A DNA stretch of 64,000 bases from Chryseobacterium cucumeris (GCF_001593385.1 NZ_LUVZ01000047.1:144420-208419), one strand, 5' to 3'; positions 16,140-26,908 are shown, counted from the stretch's first letter. A program made the numbers and translations. Notes: a model not told the origin generated them from the letters alone.

Positions 16140-17740
16140 CAGTTTTTATTTTTTATAATTTCCTGGATGTAGGTATTGGGAGACATTCCTGTAATAGATT
16201 TGAATACGTTCGTAAATGCACCATGAGATGAAAATCCTGCATATTCTGCCAGATAGCTTACTTTATAATTAAGATAAGCAGGATCTGTTTTCAAAAGACG
16301 CGCAATATGATCAATTCTCAGCTCATTAATGTAGCCGTTAAAGTTCTTTCCTTTATTGTTATTGATGACTTCAGATAGATATTTAGTATTTATCCCCGTC
16401 TGTGCGGAAAGAATAGCCAGTGACATGTTTTTATTCAGATAGCCGTCAGATTTTTCCCAGTCTTTAAGCTTCTGTAAAATTTCATCTTCTTTTTCTTTTG
16501 AGATTTTAGAAGGATCCTTTTCCTGATTTTTATTTTCTTTTACAGGATCTTCTCTCGGCCCGCCAACCTCTACAGCTGAAGGCTCTTCTTTTATTTTCAG
16601 TTTTTCAAAGAAATCAAGCTGTTTTTTGAGGTGTCTACTTCTTGATGATTCGCTCAGGAGATAAGCAACCATTCCCGCAATAAGAATCAAGATAGCAATA
16701 CCGGCAGTTTTAAGCTGCTTTTCTTTCTTCTGTTCCTGGAATTCAAGGTTTTTGTGATGGTAGGTTTCAAGCAATTTCACAACATATTGTATTCCTTCCT
16801 TTTTATTGGAATCCAGTTTTGCTTTTAAACCGGTGTATAAATTATTGTAATAATAGTATTTCTCATCATTATTAAGGGCCAGATAGCTCCGTGCAAACAA
16901 TTCATAAAATATGATTTTCAGATCATTATAAGGAAGATTTTCAATTTGAGCAAATCCTTTTTCCAATTGTTTTACAGCTTCGTTGTAATCTCCTTTTAAA
17001 AAGTAATATCGTGACATACTTTCATAGGCAAATGCAGAGATAAAGGCATTATTTTCATATTTTTCAACGTCCTGAATAACATCATCAAGTAATTTCTTTG
17101 ATTCTCCCAGCCTGTTCTGCCGCATCAGAAATGTAGACCGGAAAATGATATTTTCCCATTTGATAATCATGTTTTCTGCGTTATGACTGTTCAGGTAGGA
17201 GTTACTTTTATCTATATTCTGTAAAGCAGAATTATAGTTCCTCACAATCCCTGCATTTATAGCCTGAAGCTGGAATAGTTTTGCAAGCACCATCCGTTCT
17301 TTGGGATTATTGGTTTTTAACAATTCTGAATCCTTTAAAATATCTGCAATGATTTTCTTCGACTGTCCGTACAACCCTAAATTCTGATACTGATCAGCCA
17401 GATTATAATCATCAAACAACTGAATAAAATGGGAAAGACTTCCTTTTTTATCATCATCCTCTTTCTGATTGGAAATACTCACAGACTGCACATAGTTTCC
17501 CTGAAGGGCATAAGCCTGGGAAATAATGTTCCGCAGAATGACTTTATGCTCCACATTTTTATCACTGATCAGAAGGCTCTGTGAGTAGCTGATACACTCT
17601 TCGGGATTCTGATATAATTTCTGAAAAGCTTTGTCGGTTAAAATACTGAAATCCGGAATCGCCTGCCCCTTTATAAAAACCGGGCACCACAGAATGAAAA
17701 ACAATATTGCTATATTACTTTTCAGTATTTTTTTGAACAT
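16139..17740 (-). CDS. TPR-sensor transcriptional regulator with C-terminal AraC-type HTH
   Basis: About 533 residues from the ATG at 17740 (MFKKILKSNIAILFF), chosen because it gives a signal peptide; the frame is open 69 bases further. Order: signal peptide, periplasmic TPR region (about 30-330), one membrane span (TAGIAILILIAGMVAYLL, about 347-364), a charged coiled linker rich in Lys and Glu, and a C-terminal AraC/XylS-like double helix-turn-helix (about 430-533; LAILSAQTGINTKYLSEVIN and VSYLAEYAGFSSHGAFTNVF). This single-chain, membrane-bound regulator design is common in Flavobacteriia. Its target is unknown. It overlaps the next TPR gene by one base. Confidence 0.85.
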   Translation of the reverse strand: MFKKILKSNIAILFFILWCPVFIKGQAIPDFSILTDKAFQKLYQNPEECISYSQSLLISDKNVEHKVILRNIISQAYALQGNYVQSVSISNQKEDDDKKGSLSHFIQLFDDYNLADQYQNLGLYGQSKKIIADILKDSELLKTNNPKERMVLAKLFQLQAINAGIVRNYNSALQNIDKSNSYLNSHNAENMIIKWENIIFRSTFLMRQNRLGESKKLLDDVIQDVEKYENNAFISAFAYESMSRYYFLKGDYNEAVKQLEKGFAQIENLPYNDLKIIFYELFARSYLALNNDEKYYYYNNLYTGLKAKLDSNKKEGIQYVVKLLETYHHKNLEFQEQKKEKQLKTAGIAILILIAGMVAYLLSESSRSRHLKKQLDFFEKLKIKEEPSAVEVGGPREDPVKENKNQEKDPSKISKEKEDEILQKLKDWEKSDGYLNKNMSLAILSAQTGINTKYLSEVINNNKGKNFNGYINELRIDHIARLLKTDPAYLNYKVSYLAEYAGFSSHGAFTNVFKSITGMSPNTYIQEIIKNKN

Positions 17741-18169
17741 AAGGATCATTTCCCCACTGTTTTTATCTGATATTTCTATCATTACTCCTTTTAAAACACT
17801 CAAATACAAATTACTGATTTACAGTATTTTATTTTTCAAATTCTTGTAAATTCAACGAATTATGCAAGCGTATTCCTTGACGAAGGGCAAATATAACGCT
17901 AATATTGTTCAAACCTTTAAGTTGATTCAAAATATTAGACTTATTCTCAAATTTCAATGAAGCCATCATACTTATTAAGCATTATCATTATAAAAAATTA
18001 AAGATAATCTTCTAATCATCTAAGATATGATTTTTAAGATATAATTCAATGAATCAATATTTACTGATGTAGAAAAAAGAAGTAAAAAAAAATACACTGC
18101 GCAATTAAGTCTACCGCCCAAAATCTGATGATAAAGCCGGTACATCTAACCCTTAAAAATAGAAATAAA
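17741..18169. other. Non-coding region between divergent genes
   Basis: About 430 bases separating the TPR regulator and the first T9SS protein. It should hold both promoters, but I find no exact TAnnTTTG box on either strand and no hairpin of note. Confidence 0.5.
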
Positions 18170-20461
18170 ATGAGAAAACACTACTTATTATGGATGATTT
18201 TCCTATTTTCAGTTCTTCAACTGAATGCACAGACCTACTGTGTTCCTACAGCCGGCACTTCCAGCCAGTCTAACTATTTAAAGAATGCCATATTTTCTGA
18301 TCAGGGAGCTTTATACTATACAGCATCTTCATATCAGGCTTATGTTGACAATTCTTCCAGCCAAACAGTATCTTCATATCCTGGAGGGACAGTGAACGTT
18401 CATCTGGATTTTGCAGGATCGGGAGTAAAGTCTTATGTCTGGATCGACTGGAATAATGATGGAGATTTTGATGATTTTTATGAAAATCCACTAGGACCTT
18501 CAAGCTATTCAGTTGTGGATGATCTGTTTTTTATTCCACCTTCTCAGGCCGCTGGAATATATAGAATCAGGGTACAGAGCGGCACTTCATTCCCGAACCC
18601 TGTAACCCCATGCGGGCCTAACAATTATGGAAATTTTGTAGATTTCAGTTTGAAGATCGATGCTTCACCAACCTGTTTTGTTCCTTCAACACTTACTTCT
18701 TCCAATATAACCAACAATTCTGCAATGATTTCCTGGACTGCTCCTGCAACAGCACCGGGAAGCTATGAATATTATTATACTTCTTCCACCACTATTCCGG
18801 ATACCTCTACGCCAATATCAGGGACAAGTAATACAATCTCAGCACCCATCAGCGGACTTTCACCTTTTACAACTTACTATTATTATGTAAGATCAGTTTG
18901 CGGTACATCTAATAAAAGTGCATGGTCTTTAAGGGGGATATTTAAAACCAAGTGCGATGCTAAAACTTCAATGTTTGAAGACTTCGAAAGTGCAGTAAAC
19001 GGGCCTAATAATGCTGACTGCTGGGATAGAATTATTTTAGGATCAGGATACCAGACAATTGGTTCCGGTAGTGGTGTGAACAGTAGCAAAGCGATGTATC
19101 AGAGTGCCAATGGTGCAGCTAACACAGTAATTGCTGTACTTCCGATGTTCAGTAATGTAAATGCGGGAACCCACTGGTTAAGATTTAAAGCAAAAGTAAG
19201 CAGTACTGCCGGTGTATTAGATATTGGTTACGTAACCAATGATACGGATGCTTCTTCTTTTGTGAATATCCAATCTGTGAATATCAGTAATACTGTTTTC
19301 GATGGATTTGAATATAGTGTTGTAATTCCCAATACCATTCCTGCCAATGCAAGGCTGGCCATAAGACATGGAGGTGTTCCTTCTGTAAATATTTACTGGG
19401 ATAATGTATATTGGGAGCCTAAACCAACGTGCTTTACTCCAACAAATATCGTTTTATCCAATGTAACCAGCGCAACAGCGAATATAGCATGGACAGCTCC
19501 TTCACCAGCACCAGCAATGGGGTACGACATTTATTACAGTACCAACAACACCGCGCCAACCTCATCTACCGTACCTAATATAACAGGGGTAACAGCTAAT
19601 CCTTATACTATCCAGGGATTAAACTCTGCAACAACCTATTATATATGGATAAGATCAAGATGTAGTGCTTCAGATCAGAGTCTATGGAGCAATATTGCAT
19701 CGGTACAGACTCTTTGTGCACCAGTTGCAACACTTTTAGAAAATTTTGATTCTTATGCTACGGGATTATTAACCAATGCTCCATGCTGGGGAAGAATTGT
19801 GACAGGAATAGCAAGCTTAAATATTAATGGAAATGGTGCTCTATCCGGAACGAAACATATTTTACAACGCAGTATTTCTGCAGGAGATATATCCATTGCT
19901 GTATTACCTGAGTTTACCAACATCAATGCAGGAACTCATTCTCTGAAGCTGAATGCTTATTGCAGTGTGAATACAGGAAAATTAGAGGTGGGATATATGA
20001 CCAATCCTACTGATGCTTCTACTTTCACATTGATCCAGCAATTGAATATTACCAATACCTCGTATACTCCAGCTACAGGAAGTGAGTACACTATTGTCAT
20101 TCCTAATACCGTTCCGGCAGGGGCAAGACTGGCTATCCGGGATACATATGCAACCTCAGGGAATGCATTGTATTACTGGGATAATGTTTCATGGGCTCCC
20201 ACACAAACAATGAATGTACAGGACAACGCAGTGAAATCAAAAGCAAGCATTTCCCCTAATCCTTTCACTGATGTAATTATGATGACTGACCATAAAAACA
20301 TGCAATCCGTTATGATATATGATACTTCGGGTAAATCCGTCACTGAGATCAGGAATCCTGACCATACAATTTCATTAAAAGATCTGGCATCAGGAATATA
20401 TTTAATAAAAATGATCATGAAAGACGGTACTTCTCACACCGTAAAAGCCATAAAGAAATAA
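18170..20461 (+). CDS. Secreted multidomain protein with GEVED and fibronectin III domains, T9SS type A sorting
   Basis: About 763 residues from the ATG at 18170 (MRKHYLLWMIFLFSVLQLNAQ, a signal peptide); 42 bases of open frame upstream look non-coding. Order: GEVED domain (about 45-165, with VWIDWNNDGDFDD); fibronectin type III domain (about 180-270); a jelly-roll-like segment (FEDFESAVNGPNN, about 280-425); second fibronectin III domain (about 430-530); a second jelly-roll-like segment (LENFDSYATG); and a C-terminal type A sorting domain (about 695-763, SISPNPFTD then SGIYLIKM). The last domain targets proteins to the type IX secretion system and usually to cell-surface attachment. A hairpin terminator follows. 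Substrate or binding partner unknown. Confidence 0.88.
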   Translation: MRKHYLLWMIFLFSVLQLNAQTYCVPTAGTSSQSNYLKNAIFSDQGALYYTASSYQAYVDNSSSQTVSSYPGGTVNVHLDFAGSGVKSYVWIDWNNDGDFDDFYENPLGPSSYSVVDDLFFIPPSQAAGIYRIRVQSGTSFPNPVTPCGPNNYGNFVDFSLKIDASPTCFVPSTLTSSNITNNSAMISWTAPATAPGSYEYYYTSSTTIPDTSTPISGTSNTISAPISGLSPFTTYYYYVRSVCGTSNKSAWSLRGIFKTKCDAKTSMFEDFESAVNGPNNADCWDRIILGSGYQTIGSGSGVNSSKAMYQSANGAANTVIAVLPMFSNVNAGTHWLRFKAKVSSTAGVLDIGYVTNDTDASSFVNIQSVNISNTVFDGFEYSVVIPNTIPANARLAIRHGGVPSVNIYWDNVYWEPKPTCFTPTNIVLSNVTSATANIAWTAPSPAPAMGYDIYYSTNNTAPTSSTVPNITGVTANPYTIQGLNSATTYYIWIRSRCSASDQSLWSNIASVQTLCAPVATLLENFDSYATGLLTNAPCWGRIVTGIASLNINGNGALSGTKHILQRSISAGDISIAVLPEFTNINAGTHSLKLNAYCSVNTGKLEVGYMTNPTDASTFTLIQQLNITNTSYTPATGSEYTIVIPNTVPAGARLAIRDTYATSGNALYYWDNVSWAPTQTMNVQDNAVKSKASISPNPFTDVIMMTDHKNMQSVMIYDTSGKSVTEIRNPDHTISLKDLASGIYLIKMIMKDGTSHTVKAIKK

Positions 20462-20470
20462 ATGTTGTCT

Positions 20471-20521
20471 CTGTCATCAAAAGCGGTGGAAACTTGTTCA
20501 TCGCTTTTATGACAGTTTTAT
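20471..20521 (+). terminator. Terminator after the T9SS type A protein
   Basis: Long stem CTGTCAT(C)AAAAGCG / CGCTTTTATGACAG with one bulged base and a loop of about 16 bases, followed by TTTTAT. Confidence 0.7.
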
Positions 20522-20539
20522 CCTCCTTAAACTTATTCA

Positions 20540-23500
20540 ATGAAAGATTTTTACTTCGTTTATAAGCCTGCTTCCGAAACAGGAAAGCACTGGCTTTTAT
20601 TGCTCAGAAAGCTTCTTTTTGCAGTGTTCATTTTATCATTTGGAAGCAATATGCTTTTTTCCCAGAGAGATACGGAACATTGGTTTGCCCCGATGATGTC
20701 CAGACTTAATGATTCCAATAAACAGGCTTTATTTTTATCGACAGATTCTACAACTCCATTTCCCGTCACGATCTATAACAATAATACAGCCATTGGAAAT
20801 GTAACAATCAGCAAAGGCAATCCCCAATCTTTTGACATTCCTATGGATAAAATGATTACGGGGTCACAATCAGAAGTTTTTAAGGTAACCGGACGAGGCA
20901 TTTATGTTAAAGGAGAAAAACCTTTTTTCTGTACTTTCAGATTCTCTACAAAAAATCATGGAGAAATCCTTACATCCAAAGGAAAAGCTGGTATTGGAAA
21001 CAAATTTTATGTTGCTTATGGGCCTATTGCTACAGCTTCTTCCAATAACAATTTCACCTGTGGAGTACTTGCTACTGAAGATAATACAATGGTAACAGTA
21101 TCTAATTATGGAGCTTCCGTTCAATTCTCCAATGGGACTACTGGTACCAATACGCCTTCAATGACTTTTACCTTACAAAAAGGGCAGTCGTATATTATAG
21201 AAGGTACAGGAAACCAGACAGGAAACCAAAGCGGTTTTATTGGAGCTAAAATTGAGTCTAATAAACCTGTAACTGTTACTAACGGAAATTTCAACGGTCA
21301 GATTGTTAACTCCAATAATGGCGGTGATATTTTAATGGACCAGTCGATACCGGTAGAACGTTTAGGGGATGATTTTGTCCTTGTCAAAGGCATGGCTCCG
21401 ATCGCATCAAATGTAGAGGGTGCTGTAGTAACCGCTACAGAGAATAATACACAGGTATATCTCAATGATGATGTGAACCCGATTGCCACTCTTAATGAAG
21501 GGCAGTTCTATCGGATCGGCTCTTCTTCTTATATGAATCAAAATAGTACCGGACATTATAACATGCACATCCGGACTACCAAAAAAGCCTATGTTTATCA
21601 ATTGATGGCTGGAACAGCAACATCATTTGTTGAAATTACCATCGGGGCTAATTATATTCCTCCTCTCAACTGTTTTCTTCCTAAGAAGATTGATGAAATA
21701 GGTATGATCAATGTATTACCTTATTATACTGCTATCACTCCTGCAGTAAAACTCAATATCATCACTGAGACAGGAGCTACAGTAACTGTTAACGGAATAC
21801 CTTTACCTCCTGCACAAGGACCGTTCCCCGTAACCGGAAATACTAATTGGGTTACTTATTCTGTACCGAATGTTACAGGTAATATTACCGTAGAATCTAC
21901 TAAAGCTGTGACGGCTGGTATTGCTGCCGGTGAAGGAAATGTAGGCTACGGTGGTTATTTTGCCGGATTTTCTTCTATCCCTGTTATTGCCAAGAAAAAC
22001 GGAACCTGTATTCCGGGAATGTCACTGGAAGTAGATGATAGCTATACAACTTATCAATGGAATTTTAACGGAAATGCTATTCCGGGAGCGAATACCAACA
22101 CATATACTCCTACTCAACCGGGAAATTACACCGTTACCGTATCTGTGGGTGGAAGCTGTCCCTCTGTCACAACACCGGTTTATAAGGCATTTTCATGTCT
22201 AGCTCATACCACAAAAGCATTAACGGTGTGTTCAACAGGAACCCCGGTAAACATAACGCCTTCATTTACGAATTCATCCCAAACTCCGGTTCCGGGAACG
22301 GTACAAATCATCAGTCCGCCTGCCAATGGTACACTCACAGTAAACCCTACAACAGGAATACTTACTTATACAGCCACTACCGGAGCTGCAGATACTTTCA
22401 CCTACAAATTCTGCGGCAATGTTCCTGAATTTACAGATTGCGAAGAAGTAAAAGTCAATATCACTGTCCAAACAGTCACAGTAACGAATACCTCCATTAA
22501 AGCATGCAGCAATAACGGAAGCGGACTTTTTGATCTCACTTCTGCCAATGTGGGAGGACCATCGGGAAGTAGTAAGAAATATTATCCCACCGCCGCAGAT
22601 CTAGCTGCCGGTACTAATGAAATTATTCCAGCCAATGCTTATGTATCATCTGTTCCTAAAGACATTTATGTAAAAGTAACAACCCTTGAAGGGTGTTCTG
22701 CCCAGGCAAAGATCAGTCTCCTGTTTAATCCTTCCCCGCAGGTTCGGAATACATCTTTAACGTCATGTTATATTGCTTCCGCTCCGGATAAAGGAAGCTT
22801 TGATCTCACCCAGGCATCTGTTACCAGCGAAACAGGTATTACAAAAGAATATTATAAAACACTACAGGATGCTGGAGCAGGTATCAATGCTATCCTGAAT
22901 CCCAGTGTTTACATTTCCTCCGGCGGAACGGTATACATTAAAATCATCAATGCTACAGGATGTTACACTATTGCGACAGTAACTCTTACCGTCACACTGC
23001 CTCATCCTTCTCCATTGCTTAAAGATCAATTCATATGTTTTAATGCTACAACAACACTGGATGCAGGATCCGGCTATGAGTCTTATGAATGGAGCACAGG
23101 AGATACAACATCTTCTATTTCTAATGTAGGAGTAGGAAATTACTGGGTGATTTTAGGACATGACAACTGCTTTACAAAGCAGCATGTTTCTGTAAAAAAA
23201 GCACCTGACGCTGTTATCAGGCAAATTGATTTCGACAATAATAAAGCAACACTTACTGTAATAGGAGGAAATCCACCCTACTTATATTCCATTGATGGGA
23301 TTAAATGGCAAAATTCAAATGTGTTTACAGGCCTGCCTAATGGTCAGAATAAGTTTTATGTAAAGGATTCTTACAACTGCGAGCCCATACAGGTAGAACT
23401 GACAGTGATGAACATCATCAATGCCATTACACCTAATGGGGATAATGTTAATGATAGCATTTCTTACGCAGAATTTGCTTACAAGAAAGAGTTATCCTTT

Positions 23501-23686
23501 ACGGTACATGACAGATATGGAAACAATGTTTTTACAGGTACACGTTTTAACAATTATACTTGGGATGGCATGTTCAATAATAAAAAACTGTTCACCGGAA
23601 CTTACTGGTATGTAATCACCTGGAAAGAACCCACCCTGAAAGACACCATCATCAAATACACAGGATGGATCTTACTGAAAAATTAA
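20540..23686 (+). CDS. T9SS type B secreted protein with IgGFc-binding-like N-terminus, paralogue A
   Basis: 1048 residues. After a signal peptide (ending NMLFSQ, about 42) the mature chain starts RDTEHWFAPM. The N-terminal half (about 45-500) resembles IgGFc-binding-type domains of Bacteroidota surface proteins. Next come an Ig/PKD-like segment (TYQWNFNGNAIPGAN), a cadherin-like segment (GTLTVNPTTGILTYTA), two repeated modules built on KYYPTAADLAAGTNEI and KEYYKTLQDAGAGINAI, a segment with TTLDAGSGYESYEWSTGDT, a SprB-like repeat (GGNPPYLYSIDG), and the gliding-motility-associated C-terminal domain (about 960-1048; ITPNGDNVNDS, YTWDG, GTYWYVI). That last domain marks type B export by the type IX system. 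The next gene is a full-length paralogue. Confidence 0.88.
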   Translation: MKDFYFVYKPASETGKHWLLLLRKLLFAVFILSFGSNMLFSQRDTEHWFAPMMSRLNDSNKQALFLSTDSTTPFPVTIYNNNTAIGNVTISKGNPQSFDIPMDKMITGSQSEVFKVTGRGIYVKGEKPFFCTFRFSTKNHGEILTSKGKAGIGNKFYVAYGPIATASSNNNFTCGVLATEDNTMVTVSNYGASVQFSNGTTGTNTPSMTFTLQKGQSYIIEGTGNQTGNQSGFIGAKIESNKPVTVTNGNFNGQIVNSNNGGDILMDQSIPVERLGDDFVLVKGMAPIASNVEGAVVTATENNTQVYLNDDVNPIATLNEGQFYRIGSSSYMNQNSTGHYNMHIRTTKKAYVYQLMAGTATSFVEITIGANYIPPLNCFLPKKIDEIGMINVLPYYTAITPAVKLNIITETGATVTVNGIPLPPAQGPFPVTGNTNWVTYSVPNVTGNITVESTKAVTAGIAAGEGNVGYGGYFAGFSSIPVIAKKNGTCIPGMSLEVDDSYTTYQWNFNGNAIPGANTNTYTPTQPGNYTVTVSVGGSCPSVTTPVYKAFSCLAHTTKALTVCSTGTPVNITPSFTNSSQTPVPGTVQIISPPANGTLTVNPTTGILTYTATTGAADTFTYKFCGNVPEFTDCEEVKVNITVQTVTVTNTSIKACSNNGSGLFDLTSANVGGPSGSSKKYYPTAADLAAGTNEIIPANAYVSSVPKDIYVKVTTLEGCSAQAKISLLFNPSPQVRNTSLTSCYIASAPDKGSFDLTQASVTSETGITKEYYKTLQDAGAGINAILNPSVYISSGGTVYIKIINATGCYTIATVTLTVTLPHPSPLLKDQFICFNATTTLDAGSGYESYEWSTGDTTSSISNVGVGNYWVILGHDNCFTKQHVSVKKAPDAVIRQIDFDNNKATLTVIGGNPPYLYSIDGIKWQNSNVFTGLPNGQNKFYVKDSYNCEPIQVELTVMNIINAITPNGDNVNDSISYAEFAYKKELSFTVHDRYGNNVFTGTRFNNYTWDGMFNNKKLFTGTYWYVITWKEPTLKDTIIKYTGWILLKN

Positions 23687-23777
23687 AGATTAATCTAAAA
23701 ACAACCAATCAACTGTAACAAAGCTGGCTTTCATGAAAAGCTGTCTGCCTCATTTAATCTAATCTTCCTTAAAGCTT

Positions 23778-26700
23778 ATGAAAAGGATCTTATTTATCTT
23801 TATATTACTATTTGTATCATCATCTGTTTTTGCACAAAGGGATACAGAGCATTGGTTTGCTCCTATGGTGGCGAGTTCTTCGAATGGTTCACCCAAACAG
23901 GCATTGTATCTTTCTACAGACAATACAACACCGTTTCCTGTCAGTATTTATAATAATAACACTGTAATAGGAACAGTGACTATCAGCAAAGGAAATCCGC
24001 AGACATTTGATGTCCCGATGAATCTGATGATAGGACAAAATACAACCGATGCAATGAGTGTAAAAACAAGAGGGCTTTATCTTCATGGAGACCTTCCTTT
24101 TTTTGCCACCTACAGGTTTTCGGAAGTTAATCATGGAGAAATTCTGACGTCCAAGGGAAAAGCCGGTATTGGTAATAAATTCTATGCAGTATATGCTCCA
24201 TTGATGAATAACCAGTCTTCACAAAATTTTTCCTGTGGTATCCTGGCAACTGAAGACAATACCCAGGTCAAAGTTTCAGGATATGGTATGACAACGTGGT
24301 TCTACAATAATTTTAACGGACTTACCCATCCCAGTATTACAATCACTCTGAATAAAGGACAGTCTTATATTTTTGCAGGCTACGCCAATAAGCCCGGAAA
24401 TAAAGATGGTTTTATCGGAGCTAAAATAGAATCTACAAAACCTGTATCTGTTACCAATGGAAATTATCATGGTCAGTTTGGAATGACACCTCCTTATAAC
24501 GGGGAGGATATTATCATGGATCAGTCTGTTCCCGTTGAACGTTTAGGACAAGAGTTTGTTCTCATTAAAGGAATGGGAAATCTCCTTCCTGAAATTGAAG
24601 GAGCCATTATTGTTGCGACAGAGAACAATACAGAAATCAGGCTTAACAACAACCCTGCACCTGTAATAACACTCAATGAAGGGCAATATTACAGAGTAAG
24701 TGCAATGAATTATGTACTCAATGGGCCTTCTCATCATAATATGTATATCAAAGCATCAAAGAATGTTTATGTCTATCAATTATTATCAGGTATTGCAGAC
24801 AATGATGCTACGGAAGGTTTCAATTATATACCGCCTCTTAACTGTTTTCTGCCTACTGTTATTGATGAAATAGGAAAAATAGGAGAACTTCCTTATTATA
24901 CCACGTTCAATCCGCCTCTTTCTGTAAAGCTTAATATTCTTACCCAAACCGGGGCCGGAGTCGCAGTAAACGGCGTAGCTCCCACCGCAGCAGAAGGGCC
25001 ATTTCCTGTCACCGGAACTCCAAACTGGGTTTCATACTCAATTCCCAATATCACTGGAAATATAACAGTAACTTCTACCAAAGCCGTTACAGCCGGGATT
25101 ATCGGAGGTAGTGGAAATCTTGGCTACGGAGGATATTTTGCAGGTTTCAATTCCATTCCGGTAATCAGCAAATCCGCCGGAGAATGTATTCCGGGAATTG
25201 TGTTAGAAGTGGAAAGCGGTTTTGACCATTATCAATGGAATCTTAACGGCACTCCTATTCAGGGTGCGAACAATAATACCTATACTCCTACCCAGGCAGG
25301 AAATTATACCGTATCAATTACTAAAAGCACCTGTAATCCTCTCACAACATATCCCTACAAAGTATACACCTGCCTTGTCAATACTGTAAAATCAATGAAT
25401 GTCTGCAGCGCCGGTACTCCTACCGCCATCACTCCTGCATTCTCCAACTCTACACAGACTCCGGTCCCGGGAACAGTACAGATCATTGCTGCTCCGGTGA
25501 ACGGGACTTTAACAGTAAATCCTGCAACAGGAATTCTTACTTATACAGCCAATACTGGAACAAGCACCGATACTTTCATTTATAAATTCTGTGGAAACGA
25601 CCCGGATTTTATAGATTGTGAACAGGTAAAAGTCAATATAACAGTACAGCCTCTGATTTTAACGGATACGACTGTAAAAACCTGCGAGACCAACGGAACA
25701 GGTATTTTCAATCTTACTACAGCTGCTGTAGGAGGACCAACCAATGCCATCCGAAAATATTATCCTACCATGGCTGACTTAAATGCAGGAACCAATGAAA
25801 TTATTCCTGCCAATGCATATTCATCAGTTGCTCCTGCGACAGTATTCGTAAAAGTAACTACAGTGGAAGGCTGTACGGCCAATGCTAAAATTACCCTTCA
25901 GTTTTATCCTGCTCCTAATGTGCAGAATGCAACCCTCAACGGATGCTTTGTTCCAGACAATCCTAATACTGGAACTTTCGATTTAACCACAGCCCTTGTT
26001 ACAAGCACTGCTCCTGTGACAAAAAAGTATTATCCTACTTTAACGGATGCCACAAACGGGACGAATGAAATAACTACTCCTACCGCTTATATTTCTTCAA
26101 ATACAACAGTATATGTAAAGGTAATTACTGGCAATGGTTGTTTTGATTTTGCCCAAATTACTTTAACTGTGATTCCTCCCAAGCCTTCTGCTCTTCTGGT
26201 GGATCAGTACATATGTCCGGATGCACGCGTTACATTGGATGCCGGGCCGGGCTATACCTCTTATTTATGGAACACAGGAGCAACTACTCCATCTATCACC
26301 GCTACCATAGGTAATTATTGGGTAATCCTGACTTCCAATGGATGTGAAACGAAACAGTTTGTAAAAGTACTATCTGTTCCTGTTCCAAAAATTAAAAAGA
26401 TAGAAACTAGAGGAAATACAGTTACCCTTACTGTGGAAGGCGGTACACCGCCTTATCAATATTCAAGGGATGGAATGATATGGCAGGATTCTAATATATT
26501 TACAGGTCTTCCGAGAGGTAAAAATATTTTCTACGTAAAAGATTCCAATAATTGCCGTCCTGTGGAGACTCAGATCCTGGTTCCAAATCTCATCAATGCA
26601 ATTACACCAAACAGTGACGGCATCAATGATAGTCTGGATTATTCAGAGCTTGGATTTTTGAAAGATCTGAAGTTTGGTATTTTCAACCGATACGGACAGC

Positions 26701-26864
26701 TTATTCATTCATCCGATAAAAATAATAACTTAAAATGGGATGGCACCATCGGTGGTACTCCAGTGAGCAGTGGTACTTATTGGTATGAAATAAAGTGGAC
26801 AGATCCGGATACCCAAAAGCTCATTTCCTATACCGGATGGATCATGGTCAAAAATAGGAATTAA
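23778..26864 (+). CDS. T9SS type B secreted protein with IgGFc-binding-like N-terminus, paralogue B
   Basis: 1028 residues with the same domain order as the preceding gene: signal peptide (MKRILFIFILLFVSSSVFAQ), RDTEHWFAPM start, IgGFc-binding-like half, Ig/PKD-like and cadherin-like segments, two KYYPT modules, SprB-like repeat (GGTPPYQYSRDG) and gliding-motility-associated C-terminal domain (ITPNSDGINDS, KWDG, GTYWYEI). The two are alike in every domain, so this is a tandem duplication with later divergence. Paralogue B has a standard short signal peptide, whereas A carries about 20 extra residues before its hydrophobic core. A strong terminator follows. Probably a surface adhesin-like protein; ligand unknown. 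Confidence 0.88.
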   Translation: MKRILFIFILLFVSSSVFAQRDTEHWFAPMVASSSNGSPKQALYLSTDNTTPFPVSIYNNNTVIGTVTISKGNPQTFDVPMNLMIGQNTTDAMSVKTRGLYLHGDLPFFATYRFSEVNHGEILTSKGKAGIGNKFYAVYAPLMNNQSSQNFSCGILATEDNTQVKVSGYGMTTWFYNNFNGLTHPSITITLNKGQSYIFAGYANKPGNKDGFIGAKIESTKPVSVTNGNYHGQFGMTPPYNGEDIIMDQSVPVERLGQEFVLIKGMGNLLPEIEGAIIVATENNTEIRLNNNPAPVITLNEGQYYRVSAMNYVLNGPSHHNMYIKASKNVYVYQLLSGIADNDATEGFNYIPPLNCFLPTVIDEIGKIGELPYYTTFNPPLSVKLNILTQTGAGVAVNGVAPTAAEGPFPVTGTPNWVSYSIPNITGNITVTSTKAVTAGIIGGSGNLGYGGYFAGFNSIPVISKSAGECIPGIVLEVESGFDHYQWNLNGTPIQGANNNTYTPTQAGNYTVSITKSTCNPLTTYPYKVYTCLVNTVKSMNVCSAGTPTAITPAFSNSTQTPVPGTVQIIAAPVNGTLTVNPATGILTYTANTGTSTDTFIYKFCGNDPDFIDCEQVKVNITVQPLILTDTTVKTCETNGTGIFNLTTAAVGGPTNAIRKYYPTMADLNAGTNEIIPANAYSSVAPATVFVKVTTVEGCTANAKITLQFYPAPNVQNATLNGCFVPDNPNTGTFDLTTALVTSTAPVTKKYYPTLTDATNGTNEITTPTAYISSNTTVYVKVITGNGCFDFAQITLTVIPPKPSALLVDQYICPDARVTLDAGPGYTSYLWNTGATTPSITATIGNYWVILTSNGCETKQFVKVLSVPVPKIKKIETRGNTVTLTVEGGTPPYQYSRDGMIWQDSNIFTGLPRGKNIFYVKDSNNCRPVETQILVPNLINAITPNSDGINDSLDYSELGFLKDLKFGIFNRYGQLIHSSDKNNNLKWDGTIGGTPVSSGTYWYEIKWTDPDTQKLISYTGWIMVKNRN

Positions 26865-26908
26865 TTCAAATACAAAGCCTAATCAGGATTGTAATACTTT
26901 TTGTTTAA

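Noticed and set aside
20471..20521. Attachment site or integron-like hairpin between T9SS genes
   Set aside because: The stem with trailing T's is better explained as a terminator. No integrase is present.
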